From Agromyces mediolanus (lineage in GTDB: Bacteria > Actinomycetota > Actinomycetes > Actinomycetales > Microbacteriaceae): a stretch of DNA of 56,485 nucleotides. Below are positions 7,409 through 15,645 of the stretch, in pieces (within the stretch, counting starts at the first letter, position 1; each line of letters begins with the position of its first letter). The stretch lies in NCBI RefSeq assembly GCF_014648575.1, contig NZ_BMRJ01000001.1, positions 1,237,447 through 1,293,931 on the forward strand. Reading direction: 5' to 3'. Made by a program: the position numbers and the translations under genes. The notes beneath the pieces were generated by a model. The model saw only the letters and a program-made list of their open reading frames with translations, was not told the origin of the DNA and searched no databases.

Positions 7409-8227
7409 TCACCCCTCCCGGGCGAAGGCGGCCGCGCGGGCGACCTGCTCCGGCGTGAGCGCGACCCCGGTGTAGCGCTCGAACTGCCGGGCGGCCTGCA
7501 GGGCGTGCACCTCGGCCCCCGAGATCACGAGCTTGCCCGCGTCTCGTCCGGCCCGGATGAGCGGCGTCTCGGCCGGGAACGCGACGACGTCGAAGACGAC
7601 CGCCGCCGCGGCGATGTGCTCTGGGGAGAAGGCGAGCGTCTCGGCATCCGCCCCGGCCATCCCGATCGGGGTGACGTTCACGAGGACGTCCGCGGCGCCC
7701 GGCGCCGGGTCCTCGGCGAGCCACTCGTAGCCGTACCGCTCGGCGAGCGCCGGGCCGAGCTCGGCGTTCCTGGCGAGCACCGTCAGCCGGGCGAAGCCCG
7801 CGTCGCGGAACGCGGCGACCACGGCCTTCGCCATCCCCCCGGAGCCGCGCACCAGCACCCGCGCCTCGGGGTCGAGCCCGTTCGCGCGGATCAGCTCGGC
7901 GATCGCCTCGTAGTCGGTGTTGGCCGCGACGAGCCGGCCCGCGTCGTTCACGATCGTGTTCACGGACTCGATCGCGCGGGCCGAGGGCTCGAGCTCGTCG
8001 ACGAGGGGGATGACCGCCTCCTTGAACGGCATCGAGACGCTCGCCCCGCGGATGCCGAGCGCGCGGATGCCCCGGACGGCGCCCGCGATGTCCTCGGTCG
8101 AGAACGCCTTGTACACGAAGTTCAGCCCGAGCTCGTCGTAGAGGAAGTTGTGGAACCGGGTGCCCAGGTTCGACGGCCGCGCCGAGAGCGAGATGCACAG
8201 GGTCATGTCCTTGTTGAGGATGGGCAT
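7409..8227 (-). CDS. Shikimate 5-dehydrogenase-like NADP oxidoreductase
   Basis: A 272-residue member of the AroE/YdiB family. The catalytic Lys69 (SMPFKEA) and Asp105 (NTDYEA) of shikimate dehydrogenases are present, and the C-terminal Rossmann domain carries VRGSGGMAKAV. The N-terminus differs from canonical AroE: MPILNKD followed by CISLSARPSN in place of the usual G-x-P-x-x-H-S-x-S motif. It is therefore more likely a paralogue with shikimate/quinate-like or unknown substrate than the main aroE of the aromatic pathway. It was called from the ATG at 8227, preceded by GGGAG only 1-2 nt away, so the start is slightly uncertain. Confidence 0.82.
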   Translation of the reverse strand: MPILNKDMTLCISLSARPSNLGTRFHNFLYDELGLNFVYKAFSTEDIAGAVRGIRALGIRGASVSMPFKEAVIPLVDELEPSARAIESVNTIVNDAGRLVAANTDYEAIAELIRANGLDPEARVLVRGSGGMAKAVVAAFRDAGFARLTVLARNAELGPALAERYGYEWLAEDPAPGAADVLVNVTPIGMAGADAETLAFSPEHIAAAAVVFDVVAFPAETPLIRAGRDAGKLVISGAEVHALQAARQFERYTGVALTPEQVARAAAFAREG

Positions 8228-8299
8228 GCTCCCAGTGTGCACCCGGCTCCCGAAGAAGCGGCACTGGAAGCGGCACCGACGGGGCGCCACGGGCCCGGG

Positions 8300-8305
8300 T
8301 ACACT
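8300..8305 (+). promoter_or_regulatory. Possible -10 box for the MFS gene, with a long leader
   Basis: TACACT at 8300-8305 would give a 5' leader of about 115 nt before the MFS start at 8430. The leader has no convincing Shine-Dalgarno sequence, but contains a 13-codon ORF (8392-8433) that overlaps the MFS ATG. Confidence 0.35.
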
Positions 8306-8391
8306 GGACGCGGTCGTCGGTTCCCGGCGGCCCTGGGCGCGCACATCGGCGCGCAGTCCTCGTCGCGGCGCACGCGCGGAGCCCCGCCCCG

Positions 8392-8433
8392 GTGCCGACG
8401 AGCGACACGCTCCCTCTTGGGTATCCGCAATGA
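8392..8433 (+). other. Possible leader ORF coupled to the MFS gene
   Basis: GTG at 8392 opens a 13-codon frame (MPTSDTLPLGYPQ) whose TGA overlaps the MFS ATG as ATGA. A GGAG about 10 nt upstream is weak support. Translational coupling would explain why the MFS start itself lacks a ribosome-binding site. A chance ORF is equally possible. Confidence 0.25.
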
Positions 8434-9632
8434 CCACGTCTTCGTCGGCGCGCGCCACCCCGGCGCCGCCGTTCCCCTGGCTCGGGCTCCTCACCCTGGC
8501 CACCGCCGTCTTCCTGTCCATCACGATCGAGATGATCCCGACCGGGCTCCTGCCCGACATGAGCCGCGAGCTCGGGGTCGGCGAGCCCGCGATCGGCGTG
8601 CTCGTCACCGTGTTCGCCGGCACCGTCGTGATCGCCGCCGTGCCGCTCTCGGCGCTCACCCGCCGCGTCCCGCGCCGCACGCTCATCGTGATCACCCTCG
8701 GCATCCTCGCGCTGAGCTGCGTGCTCACCGCGCTCGCACCGAATTACCCGACCGTCGTCGCGACGCGCGTGCTCGGCGGCGCCGCGCACGCCGTGTTCTG
8801 GTCGGTCGTCGGCGCCTACGCCGGCCACCTCGTGCCGAAGGAGCAGCTCGCCCGCGCCGTGTCCATCAGCGTCGCCGGCGGCTCCCTCGCCTTCGTGCTC
8901 GGCGTGCCGCTCAGCACCGCGCTCGGCCAGGCGTTCGGCTGGCGCCTCGCCTTCGCCGTCGTGGGCGGCGCCGCGCTCGTCGGCGCGCTGCTCGTGCTGC
9001 GCTTCCTGCCGCCCGTGGCGCACCATGCCGCTGCCGCCGATGCGGAGCCGCTCAGCCTGCGCCGCGACCCCACCTTCGTGCCGGTGCTCGTCGTCTGCCT
9101 CATCACGATGGTGACGATGGTGGGCGCGTACACCTTCTACACCTTCGTGGCGCCGTTCATCACCGAGGTCATGGGTCTGCCCGCGAGCGCCATCAGCCCG
9201 ATGCTGCTCGCCTACGGCATCGCCGGCGCGGTCGGCCTGCTGCTCGCCGGCACGGTGCTCGGCCGGCGGCCGACCGTCGGCCTCCTCATCGCGCTCGTCG
9301 CGACCGGCATCGGCGTCGCGGGCCTCGCCGCCTTCGCCCAGTCGCCCGTCGTCGGGATCGCCTCGTTCCTGCTCTGGGGCACGGCCTTCGGGGCCCTGCC
9401 GCCGATGCTGAACACCCGGCTGCTGCACTCGGCGTCCGCGCGCATCCGCGACGCTGCGGCCTCGTTCTACACGACCGCGTTCAACCTCGGCATCGGCGGC
9501 GGCGCGCTGCTCGGCTCGGTGCTCTACGGCGCGATCGGGCTCGCGGGGCTGCCGTGGGTCTTCGTCGGGCTGCTCGTCTGCTCGACGGCCGCCCTCGTCT
9601 GGACGGCGCTCGTCAACCGGCTGCGCCGGTAG
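8430..9632 (+). CDS. MFS transporter, DHA1/AraJ-like drug or sugar efflux
   Basis: A 400-residue major facilitator with 12 predicted membrane helices, starting at about residue 16 (LLTLATAVFLSITIEMIPTG). The N-half shows the DHA1 layout of AraJ/chloramphenicol-exporter proteins: 'TIEMIPTGLLPDMSRELGV' in TM1, a basic loop RRVPRRT between TM2 and TM3, and a motif-C-like 'LAFVLGVPLSTALGQ' in TM5. Direction is therefore probably efflux; the substrate is unknown. It is divergent from the aroE-like gene across about 200 bp. Upstream in-frame starts exist but lie before the putative promoter. Confidence 0.85.
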   Translation: MTTSSSARATPAPPFPWLGLLTLATAVFLSITIEMIPTGLLPDMSRELGVGEPAIGVLVTVFAGTVVIAAVPLSALTRRVPRRTLIVITLGILALSCVLTALAPNYPTVVATRVLGGAAHAVFWSVVGAYAGHLVPKEQLARAVSISVAGGSLAFVLGVPLSTALGQAFGWRLAFAVVGGAALVGALLVLRFLPPVAHHAAAADAEPLSLRRDPTFVPVLVVCLITMVTMVGAYTFYTFVAPFITEVMGLPASAISPMLLAYGIAGAVGLLLAGTVLGRRPTVGLLIALVATGIGVAGLAAFAQSPVVGIASFLLWGTAFGALPPMLNTRLLHSASARIRDAAASFYTTAFNLGIGGGALLGSVLYGAIGLAGLPWVFVGLLVCSTAALVWTALVNRLRR

Positions 9633-9681
9633 CGAGAGCCGCCCCGCTCGCGCAGGCCGGTGGAGGCCGCGTCCGCGCCGC

Positions 9682-10152
9682 TCAGCTCTGCCAGCCCCCG
9701 GGCGGGCCGAGCACGAGCAGGCCGCCGAAGATCGCGGCGATCGCGACGACCGCGACCGAGACGAGCAGCACCGGGCGGGCGAGGAACCAGCGCAGCACGC
9801 GGTTCCACCAGGCGCCGTCGGCCGGGTGCTCGGTGGCTTCGCGCCGCCACTCGCCCTCGAGGCGTCCGCTGCGCACGAGGTGCAGTTCGAAGGGGATCGT
9901 CGCGTACGGCACGATCGCGGTGAGCACGGCGAACGCGATGCGGCCGACGCTCCAGCGCTGGTTCACGCCGACGAGGATCGAGCTCGCCGCGTACGCGAGG
10001 AAGACGAAGCCGTGGATCGAGCCGCCCACGAGGACGGCCCATTCGACGCCGGCGGCGTACTTCAGGATCATGGCGACGATGAGGATCGTCCAGGTGACGG
10101 CCTCGGCGAAGGCGAGGCCGCGGAAGAGCCGCTTGGGGCTGAGCGTGGTCAT
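9682..10152 (-). CDS. DUF3817 family membrane protein
   Basis: A 156-residue integral membrane protein of the actinobacterial DUF3817 family. Four hydrophobic segments are visible, near residues 11-30, 36-58, 66-86 and 122-148. The family hallmark 'FRGLAFAEAVTWTIL' at the N-terminus and 'GSIHGFVFLAYA' in the second helix are clear. Function is unknown for the family. A GGAG lies about 12 nt upstream of the ATG. It converges with the MFS gene and is divergent from apt. Confidence 0.85.
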   Translation of the reverse strand: MTTLSPKRLFRGLAFAEAVTWTILIVAMILKYAAGVEWAVLVGGSIHGFVFLAYAASSILVGVNQRWSVGRIAFAVLTAIVPYATIPFELHLVRSGRLEGEWRREATEHPADGAWWNRVLRWFLARPVLLVSVAVVAIAAIFGGLLVLGPPGGWQS

Positions 10153-10241
10153 GTGCGGGGGGACTCCAGCGATCGGGATGCTTCCATCGTCGCCGATCGG
10201 GCGCGCCGAGGCATCCGTCGAAGGTTGGAAAGGCCGAGCCG

Positions 10242-10271
10242 TTCTGGCGGCCCCTCGCGGCGGGCTAGCCT
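10242..10271 (+). promoter_or_regulatory. Promoter of apt (leaderless)
   Basis: -35 TTCTGG (10242-10247) and -10 TAGCCT (10266-10271) are separated by 18 bp. The GTG start at 10278 is 6 nt after the -10 box. Confidence 0.55.
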
Positions 10272-10277
10272 GTCACG

Positions 10278-10811
10278 GTGAACGAGTCCGAAACCCGTGC
10301 CCTCGTCGAGTCGCGCCTCGCGCTCATCCCCGACTTCCCCGAGCCGGGCGTGCTGTTCCGCGACCTGACCCCCGTCTTCGCCGACGGGGCGGCGTTCCAC
10401 GCGCTCGCCGAGGCGCTGACGGCGCCGTTCGCCGGGCGGTTCGACGTGCTCGCCGGGGTCGAGGCGCGGGGCTTCCTGCTCGCGGCGGCGGCCTCGGTGG
10501 CGGCAGGCGTCGGCGTGCTGCCGATCCGCAAGGCGGGCAAGCTGCCGCGCGCGGTGCTCCGCGAGGAGTACTCGCTCGAGTACGGCACGGCCGCGCTCGA
10601 GGTGCACGAGGGCGAGCTGCCGCCGGGCACGCGCGTGCTGATCGTCGACGACGTGCTCGCGACGGGCGGCACGGTCGCGGCCGCCGCGCGTCTCGTCGAG
10701 CGGGCCGGATGGCACGTGGCGGGCGTCTCCGTCGCGATCGAGCTCGCCGAGCTGCACGGCCGCGACGCCCTGCCCGCCGGGCTCGAGGCGTACAGCCTGC
10801 TCAGCTACTGA
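10278..10811 (+). CDS. apt: Adenine phosphoribosyltransferase
   Basis: A 177-residue type I phosphoribosyltransferase that salvages adenine with PRPP to give AMP. The PRPP-binding signature VLIVDDVLATGGT is at residues 120-132. The N-terminal IPDFPEPGVLFRDLTPV and the GVEARGFLLA segment are characteristic of Apt and separate it from hypoxanthine or xanthine enzymes. The GTG start follows the promoter by 6 nt without a ribosome-binding site, so the mRNA is leaderless. It converges with the DUF1345 gene after only 16 nt. Confidence 0.95.
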   Translation: MNESETRALVESRLALIPDFPEPGVLFRDLTPVFADGAAFHALAEALTAPFAGRFDVLAGVEARGFLLAAAASVAAGVGVLPIRKAGKLPRAVLREEYSLEYGTAALEVHEGELPPGTRVLIVDDVLATGGTVAAAARLVERAGWHVAGVSVAIELAELHGRDALPAGLEAYSLLSY

Positions 10812-10827
10812 GCGGGCGCGGGGCGCG

Positions 10828-11547
10828 TCACTTCAGCAGGTCCGGGTCGATCTGGATGCCGGTGATCGTGTTGATCGCGAGCACGAGGATCAGCGCGTTG
10901 AAGAAGAAGCTGAGCGAGGTGTGCCAGATCACGGTCCAGCGCATCCGCGTCGTGGTGACCAGCACGTCGGACACCGAGAAGTTCGTCGCGTTCGTGAAGG
11001 CGAAGTAGACGAAGTCGATGAGCTCCGGTTCCGGGGTCTTCGGGAACTCGAGCGGTCGGATGCCGGTCGCCCGGTGGTACCGGGAGTAGTAGATCCGCGC
11101 CCAGCCCCAGTGGAACAGCCCCCAGGCCACGAGCATCGCCCAGACCGCGAAGAGCTCGATGAAGCCGCTCCACTCGGGGTCGTTGCGCAGCACGATGAGC
11201 TGGATCGCCGCCATGATGCCGACCGTGCTCGACGAGAAGGTGAGCAGGCTCGCGGCGATGCGCATGGCCGGGTGCGCGAGGAGCCGGCGGGTGCCCGCCC
11301 GACCCGTCATGCCCGGCAGCCGCACCGCGAGATTCAGCGCGACGATCGTGACCACGAGATAGAAGGTGCCGAGGAGGCACCAGCCGACGAGCTCCTCGAT
11401 GTCGTCGCCGACGATGAAGGCGATCCCGAGCCAGACGAGCGGGATCTGGATCGCGAGCCCGAGCGCCTCCGCCACCATCGCCCACACGTCGGCGCGGTGC
11501 AGCTTCGGCGCGCTCGCCGAGCGCTTCGCCGTGCTCGTCGACACCAT
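10828..11547 (-). CDS. DUF1345 family membrane protein
   Basis: A 239-residue membrane protein of the DUF1345 family (function unknown). Hydrophobic helices lie near residues 18-40, 48-70, 90-112, 120-142 and 212-232. The family-typical stretch around 'DFVYFAFTNATNFSVSDV' (about 185-202) resembles an ion-channel pore-loop region. The ATG at 11547 was chosen because AAGGAG lies 4 nt upstream; an open extension further upstream is Arg-rich and overlaps the divergent promoter region. Confidence 0.82.
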   Translation of the reverse strand: MVSTSTAKRSASAPKLHRADVWAMVAEALGLAIQIPLVWLGIAFIVGDDIEELVGWCLLGTFYLVVTIVALNLAVRLPGMTGRAGTRRLLAHPAMRIAASLLTFSSSTVGIMAAIQLIVLRNDPEWSGFIELFAVWAMLVAWGLFHWGWARIYYSRYHRATGIRPLEFPKTPEPELIDFVYFAFTNATNFSVSDVLVTTTRMRWTVIWHTSLSFFFNALILVLAINTITGIQIDPDLLK

Positions 11548-11719
11548 GGGCTCCTTCCCGGACGGGCGGCGGGCCGCCGCGGCATCCCGCCGTCTGCTCG
11601 TAGCCTGCCGCAGCGCGGGCGAGAGCGCCAGCATCCGCACCCCGGATGCCTCGTGCCGGGCCATGGCCCGGGACCGCGTGCGTGCCGTCAACCCCCTCGC
11701 CGCGCCCCGCCCGCGGGCC

Positions 11720-11725
11720 TAGCCT
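11720..11725 (+). promoter_or_regulatory. -10 box of the flavodoxin-fold reductase gene (leaderless)
   Basis: TAGCCT ends 6 nt before the ATG at 11732. The same hexamer and spacing are found at apt. Confidence 0.5.
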
Positions 11726-11731
11726 CGCCGC

Positions 11732-12466
11732 ATGAGCGAGCTCCCCGATTTCTCCGACCTCCGCGCGCTGTACGTGAACTGCACGCTGAAGCGCAGCCCG
11801 GAGCGCAGCAACACACAAGGGCTCATGGACGCGAGCATCGCGCTCATGCGCGAGCACGGCGTGCACGTCGACGTCCTGCGCTTCGTCGACCTGGATGTCG
11901 CGACGGGCGTGTACCCGGACATGCGCGAGCACGGCTGGGCCACGGACGCCTGGCCCGAGGAGGTGTGGCCCCTCGTCGAGTCGGCCGACGTCCTCGTGAT
12001 CGGCGGACCCATCTGGCTCGGGGACAACTCCTCGGTCACGAAGCGGCTGATCGAGCGGCTGTACGCCATGAGCGGCGAGCGGAACGAGCGCGGCCAGTAC
12101 GTGTACTACGGCAAGGTCGGCGGGGCCATCATCACCGGCAACGAGGACGGCATCAAGCACTGCGCCATGGACGTGCTGTTCAGTCTGCAGCACATCGGCT
12201 TCGCGATCCCGCCCGGCGCGGACGCCGGCTGGGTCGGCGAAGCGGGCCCCGGGCCGAGCTATCTCGACCCGGGATCGGGCGGACTCGAGAACGACTTCAC
12301 CAACCGGAACACGACGTTCCTCACGTACAACCTGCTCCACCTCGCACGCTTGCTGAAGGACGCGGGCGGCTTCCCGCTCGGCGGCAACTCGATCGCCGAG
12401 TGGGAGGAGGGGCGGCACTCCGGCTTCGAGCCGAACCCGTACGGCGCGAACCCCGAGTACCGCTGA
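11732..12466 (+). CDS. Flavodoxin-fold NAD(P)H:FMN oxidoreductase
   Basis: A 244-residue protein of the NADPH-dependent FMN reductase/flavodoxin superfamily. Residues 10-26 (LRALYVNCTLKRSPERS) form the first strand and phosphate loop, and 'VLVIGGPIWLGDNSSVTKRLIERL' near residues 86-110 is the second flavin-contact loop. 'GKVGGAIITGNEDG' follows in the third strand. The C-terminal 60 residues form an extra segment beyond the basic fold. It probably reduces quinones or other small acceptors using bound FMN; the substrate is not determinable. It is a single-gene unit. Confidence 0.85.
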   Translation: MSELPDFSDLRALYVNCTLKRSPERSNTQGLMDASIALMREHGVHVDVLRFVDLDVATGVYPDMREHGWATDAWPEEVWPLVESADVLVIGGPIWLGDNSSVTKRLIERLYAMSGERNERGQYVYYGKVGGAIITGNEDGIKHCAMDVLFSLQHIGFAIPPGADAGWVGEAGPGPSYLDPGSGGLENDFTNRNTTFLTYNLLHLARLLKDAGGFPLGGNSIAEWEEGRHSGFEPNPYGANPEYR

Positions 12467-12479
12467 GCCGCGCGCCCGA

Positions 12480-13607
12480 TCAGCGGGCGTGCGGGTCCAC
12501 GGCGACGCGCACGTGCGTGCCGGCCGCAGCGGTGACGAGCGCCTCGTCGAGCGCGTCGAGCGGGAAGCTCGCGCCGACCAGCCGTTCGGCGGCGAACGGT
12601 CCCGGCGTCGCCGCGAGGAAGTCGATCGCCCCCTGCAGGTGGGCGGGCGCGTAGTTGTGCACCCCGCGGACGGTGAGGAGGCGCCGCACCATCCGCTCGG
12701 GGTCGAGCTCCACTGACGGCCCGGGCGAGACGCTGCCGACGAGCACGACCGTGCCGCCCACCTCGCTCGTCTCGAGCAGGGCGCGCACCGAGCCGGCGGC
12801 GCCCGACGCCTCGACGGAGAGCACCGGCGCCGAACGGCCGTGCGCGGCGAGCTGTCCGGCGAGCGCGCCGTCGCCCGGATCGAGCACGGTGCGCGCCCCG
12901 AAGCGCCGCGCGGTGTCGCGGCGCACGTCGTCGGGGTCGACGACCGTGACGGTCGCGCCCGCCGCGCTCGCGATCGCGGTGACCGCGAGGCCGATCATGC
13001 CGGCGCCGGCCACGAGCACCTCCGCGCCGTCGAGCGGGGCGCCGCCACCGGCATCCAGCGCGGCGACCGCCGTCGCGGTCGAGCAGGAGGCGGGCGCCGC
13101 GAGCTCGGCGGGCATCGCCTCGGGCACCCGCACGATGCCCGTGCCGCGGAGCAGGTGCACGTGCGTCGCGAAGCCGCCCGAGAGCTCCCAGCCGCGCTCG
13201 AGGCGCTCGTGCCCGTACTTGCGCAGCTCGTGGCACTTCTGCGGGAGCCCGCGCAGGCAGCGCTCGCACGCCCCGCAGCTCGCCGTGACGGTCCACACCA
13301 CCCGGTCGCCGAGCGCGAGCACCGCGCCGTCGACGGAGGAGGCCCCGCCCGGGCCGAGGGCGACGATGCGGCCGACCTGCTCGTGACCGAGCACACCGGG
13401 GGCGGGCTGCCGACGGTGGCCGAGCACCGTGTGCACGTCGGAGCCGCACACCGTCGCCAGCTCGACCTCGACGAGCGCCTCGCCGGGGCGCAGCTCGACG
13501 CCGGGCACCGCGATCGACTCGTGGGCGCGACCGGGCTCGTGCCACACCATCGCCGCCGGCGACGGGGTCACGAGCACCGCGCCGGCCGAGCTGCGCGCGG
13601 GGCTCAC
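12480..13607 (-). CDS. Zinc alcohol dehydrogenase, phosphonate-catabolism associated (TIGR03366-like)
   Basis: A 375-residue medium-chain dehydrogenase. Catalytic zinc ligands appear as Cys54 (TVCGSDVH) and His74-Glu75 (GHEQ); structural zinc cysteines are Cys111, 114, 117 and 125. The NAD fold has AGAGMIGLA near residue 200. The protein resembles the alcohol dehydrogenases recurrently found in phosphonate clusters. It would oxidise or reduce the aldehyde or alcohol arising from C-P cleavage; the exact role is not established. It is the last gene of the phn-type operon and overlaps the HAD gene by 4 nt (ATGA). Confidence 0.85.
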   Translation of the reverse strand: MSPARSSAGAVLVTPSPAAMVWHEPGRAHESIAVPGVELRPGEALVEVELATVCGSDVHTVLGHRRQPAPGVLGHEQVGRIVALGPGGASSVDGAVLALGDRVVWTVTASCGACERCLRGLPQKCHELRKYGHERLERGWELSGGFATHVHLLRGTGIVRVPEAMPAELAAPASCSTATAVAALDAGGGAPLDGAEVLVAGAGMIGLAVTAIASAAGATVTVVDPDDVRRDTARRFGARTVLDPGDGALAGQLAAHGRSAPVLSVEASGAAGSVRALLETSEVGGTVVLVGSVSPGPSVELDPERMVRRLLTVRGVHNYAPAHLQGAIDFLAATPGPFAAERLVGASFPLDALDEALVTAAAGTHVRVAVDPHAR

Positions 13608-14407
13608 GCCGACGCGCCGGGGGCGGTGTCGAGGCGCTCCGCGTCGAGCCCGAGCAGCGCGGGCAGCTCGGCGACCGAGGCGAGCACCTCGTCGGCTCCG
13701 GCGTCCTCGAGCGCGTCGCGGTCGTGCGCGCCGGTCAGGACGCCGACGACGAGCCCGGCACCCGCGTTCACCCCCGAGAGCATGTCGCTGCGGGTGTCGC
13801 CGACGACGGCCATCGCGTCCACCGAGCTCGTGCCCGTGCGCAGCAGCGCCGTGAGCGGCAGGTCGGGGTGCGGGCGCCCGCGGCCGGCGTCGGCGGGGGC
13901 GAGCACGAGGTCGGCGAGCCCGGTCCAGCCGAGCGCGGCGAGCAGGGCATCGCGCGTCGCGGGGGAGAAGCCGGTGGTGAGGACGACGGATGCCCCGGCC
14001 GCGCGCAGCGCGCGGACCGCGGCCTCGGCCCCGGGGATCGCCTCGACGCCCACCTCGTCGATGAGCTCGGCGTAGGCGCGTTCGAACTCCTCGTTGGCGC
14101 GCTGCGCGACGGCCTCGTCGCCGGTGAGAACTCGGAACACCTCGATCTTCGACTGGCCCATGGTGTCGCGCACGTACTGCAGCGCGGCCTCCCGCTGCTC
14201 GCCCTCCGGGGCGAAGCCCGCGCGCTCGGCCGCGAGGGCGAAGGCGCGCTCGACGAGGCCGTCGTCGCGGACCGTCGTGCCGGCGAGGTCGAGGACGACG
14301 AGCTCGATCTCGTGGGAGTCCGCGAGCTCGGCGAGGTCCTCGTCCTCGCGGTCCTCGGGGGAGGCGAGCTCCGGCTCGGCGAGTCCGGTGGCGGGGTCGA
14401 TGGTCAT
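13604..14407 (-). CDS. Phosphonatase-like HAD hydrolase (PhnX-type)
   Basis: A 267-residue haloacid-dehalogenase-fold hydrolase of the phosphonatase-like group (TIGR03351). HAD motif I is DLAGTT with nucleophile Asp40, motif II is LTTGF (Thr144), and motif IV is GDTRSD (Asp204, Asp208). Lys87 in 'MGQSKIEVFRVL' sits where phosphonoacetaldehyde hydrolase has its Schiff-base lysine, supporting C-P hydrolysis of phosphonoacetaldehyde to acetaldehyde and phosphate. Residues 1-33 are an acidic extension. It is translationally coupled to both neighbours by ATGA overlaps. Confidence 0.85.
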   Translation of the reverse strand: MTIDPATGLAEPELASPEDREDEDLAELADSHEIELVVLDLAGTTVRDDGLVERAFALAAERAGFAPEGEQREAALQYVRDTMGQSKIEVFRVLTGDEAVAQRANEEFERAYAELIDEVGVEAIPGAEAAVRALRAAGASVVLTTGFSPATRDALLAALGWTGLADLVLAPADAGRGRPHPDLPLTALLRTGTSSVDAMAVVGDTRSDMLSGVNAGAGLVVGVLTGAHDRDALEDAGADEVLASVAELPALLGLDAERLDTAPGASA

Positions 14408-15645
14408 CTCGTGCCTTCCTGCTGGTGCCGCGTGCGCGGCGTCTGGGTCTGGGGCCGCACCTGCGGCCCGGGTGCGGCGTCGGCGAAGCCGGCGACGACG
14501 TGCTCGGCGAGACCGAGACCGGTCGTCATGCCGATGCCGGTCGTCGCGGCGGCGAGGTGCACGCCGGGGCGGGCCTCGAGGTCGAGGAACTCGTCGCGGG
14601 CGCTCGCGTACACGCCCTGCCAGCGCTCGAGCACCCGGGGCGCCGCGCCGAACAGCGCCTCGAACTCCTCGAGCAGCGCCTCGGCGGCGGCCTCCGGCTG
14701 GAACGGCGTCACGGCCGCGCCCCGGTAGTGCGTGTCGCCCACGATGAGGCTGCCGTCCGGCAGCTGCGTGTACATCTGATTGAGGTCGAGCGCGGCGAGG
14801 TCGGGCCGTTCGCCGTGCAGTCGCTCGCGGAGCGCGGTGACCGCGGGCGTCGCCGCGAAGCCCGAGTAGCGCAGCAGCGACCAGCCGGTCAGCAGCGGCG
14901 CGTCGAGGGGGCGGGAGAGCTCGGCCGAGACGCGCAGCATGTCGAGGCCGCAGCGGACGATGCCGAGCTCCTCGGCGACCTCGGGGAAGAGCTGGTCGAC
15001 GTCGTGGTTCGTCGCGACGACGATCCGCTCCGCCGCCACCTCGCCGCGGCTCGTCACGACCCGCCCGGGCTCGACGGCGCCCACGGCGGTGCGGAAGCGG
15101 AACTCGACGCCCCGCTCGCGCAGGTGCGCCGTGATCGCGGCGAGCGCCTGCCGCGGGTTCGCCTGCAGATCGAGGGGCAGCAGGGCGCCGCCGAGCGCGG
15201 AGCCCGCGGGGATCGGCAGCCGGGCGGCGATCGCGGTGGCGTCGAGCAGCTCGACCTCGGCGCGCCCGCGCGGCAGCTCGGGGGCGTCGCCCGCACCGGC
15301 CCTGGCGGCCGCGAGCTCCTCGAGCACGGCGAGCTCGTCGGCGGCGCGCGCGACGACGAGCGTGCCCGACTCGCGCAGCCACACCCCGGCGTCGCGGGCG
15401 AGCCGCAGCCAGAGCTCGCGCGCGGCGAGGCCGTGGCGGCGGGCGACGCCGGTCTGCGGCGTCACGCAGAGGTGCCCGAAATTGCGGACCGAGGCCCCGT
15501 TCGCCTCGGCCCCGCGCTCGACGACGAGCACCCGGAGGCCCCGGCGGAGGCCCGCGTACGCCGCGCCGAGCCCGATGACGCCGCCGCCGACGACGACGAG
15601 GTCGTAGCGCCCGGCGTTCGGCCCGGTGCGGAGTCCCGCGCTCAC
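14404..15645 (-). CDS. FAD-dependent oxidoreductase of phosphonate cluster (TIGR03364/PbfC-like)
   Basis: A 413-residue DAO-family flavoprotein. The N-terminal dinucleotide fold reads VVVGGGVIGLGAAYAG (residues 17-32), followed by VVERGAEANGASVRNFGH, typical of the amine oxidases found beside phosphonatase genes. Published work on this recurring enzyme (PbfC-like) reports oxidation of N-alkylated 2-aminoethylphosphonate to phosphonoacetaldehyde; assignment here is by family and context. It would feed the adjacent HAD enzyme and replace the usual PhnW transaminase, which is absent here. The GTG start overlaps the phnE stop (GTGA). Confidence 0.83.
   Translation of the reverse strand: MSAGLRTGPNAGRYDLVVVGGGVIGLGAAYAGLRRGLRVLVVERGAEANGASVRNFGHLCVTPQTGVARRHGLAARELWLRLARDAGVWLRESGTLVVARAADELAVLEELAAARAGAGDAPELPRGRAEVELLDATAIAARLPIPAGSALGGALLPLDLQANPRQALAAITAHLRERGVEFRFRTAVGAVEPGRVVTSRGEVAAERIVVATNHDVDQLFPEVAEELGIVRCGLDMLRVSAELSRPLDAPLLTGWSLLRYSGFAATPAVTALRERLHGERPDLAALDLNQMYTQLPDGSLIVGDTHYRGAAVTPFQPEAAAEALLEEFEALFGAAPRVLERWQGVYASARDEFLDLEARPGVHLAAATTGIGMTTGLGLAEHVVAGFADAAPGPQVRPQTQTPRTRHQQEGTR

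Noticed and set aside
7253..11008. A 1251-codon forward open frame
   Set aside because: It runs across the aroE-like, MFS, DUF3817 and apt genes in wrong frames, with Arg/His-rich low-complexity translation and no recognisable domain.
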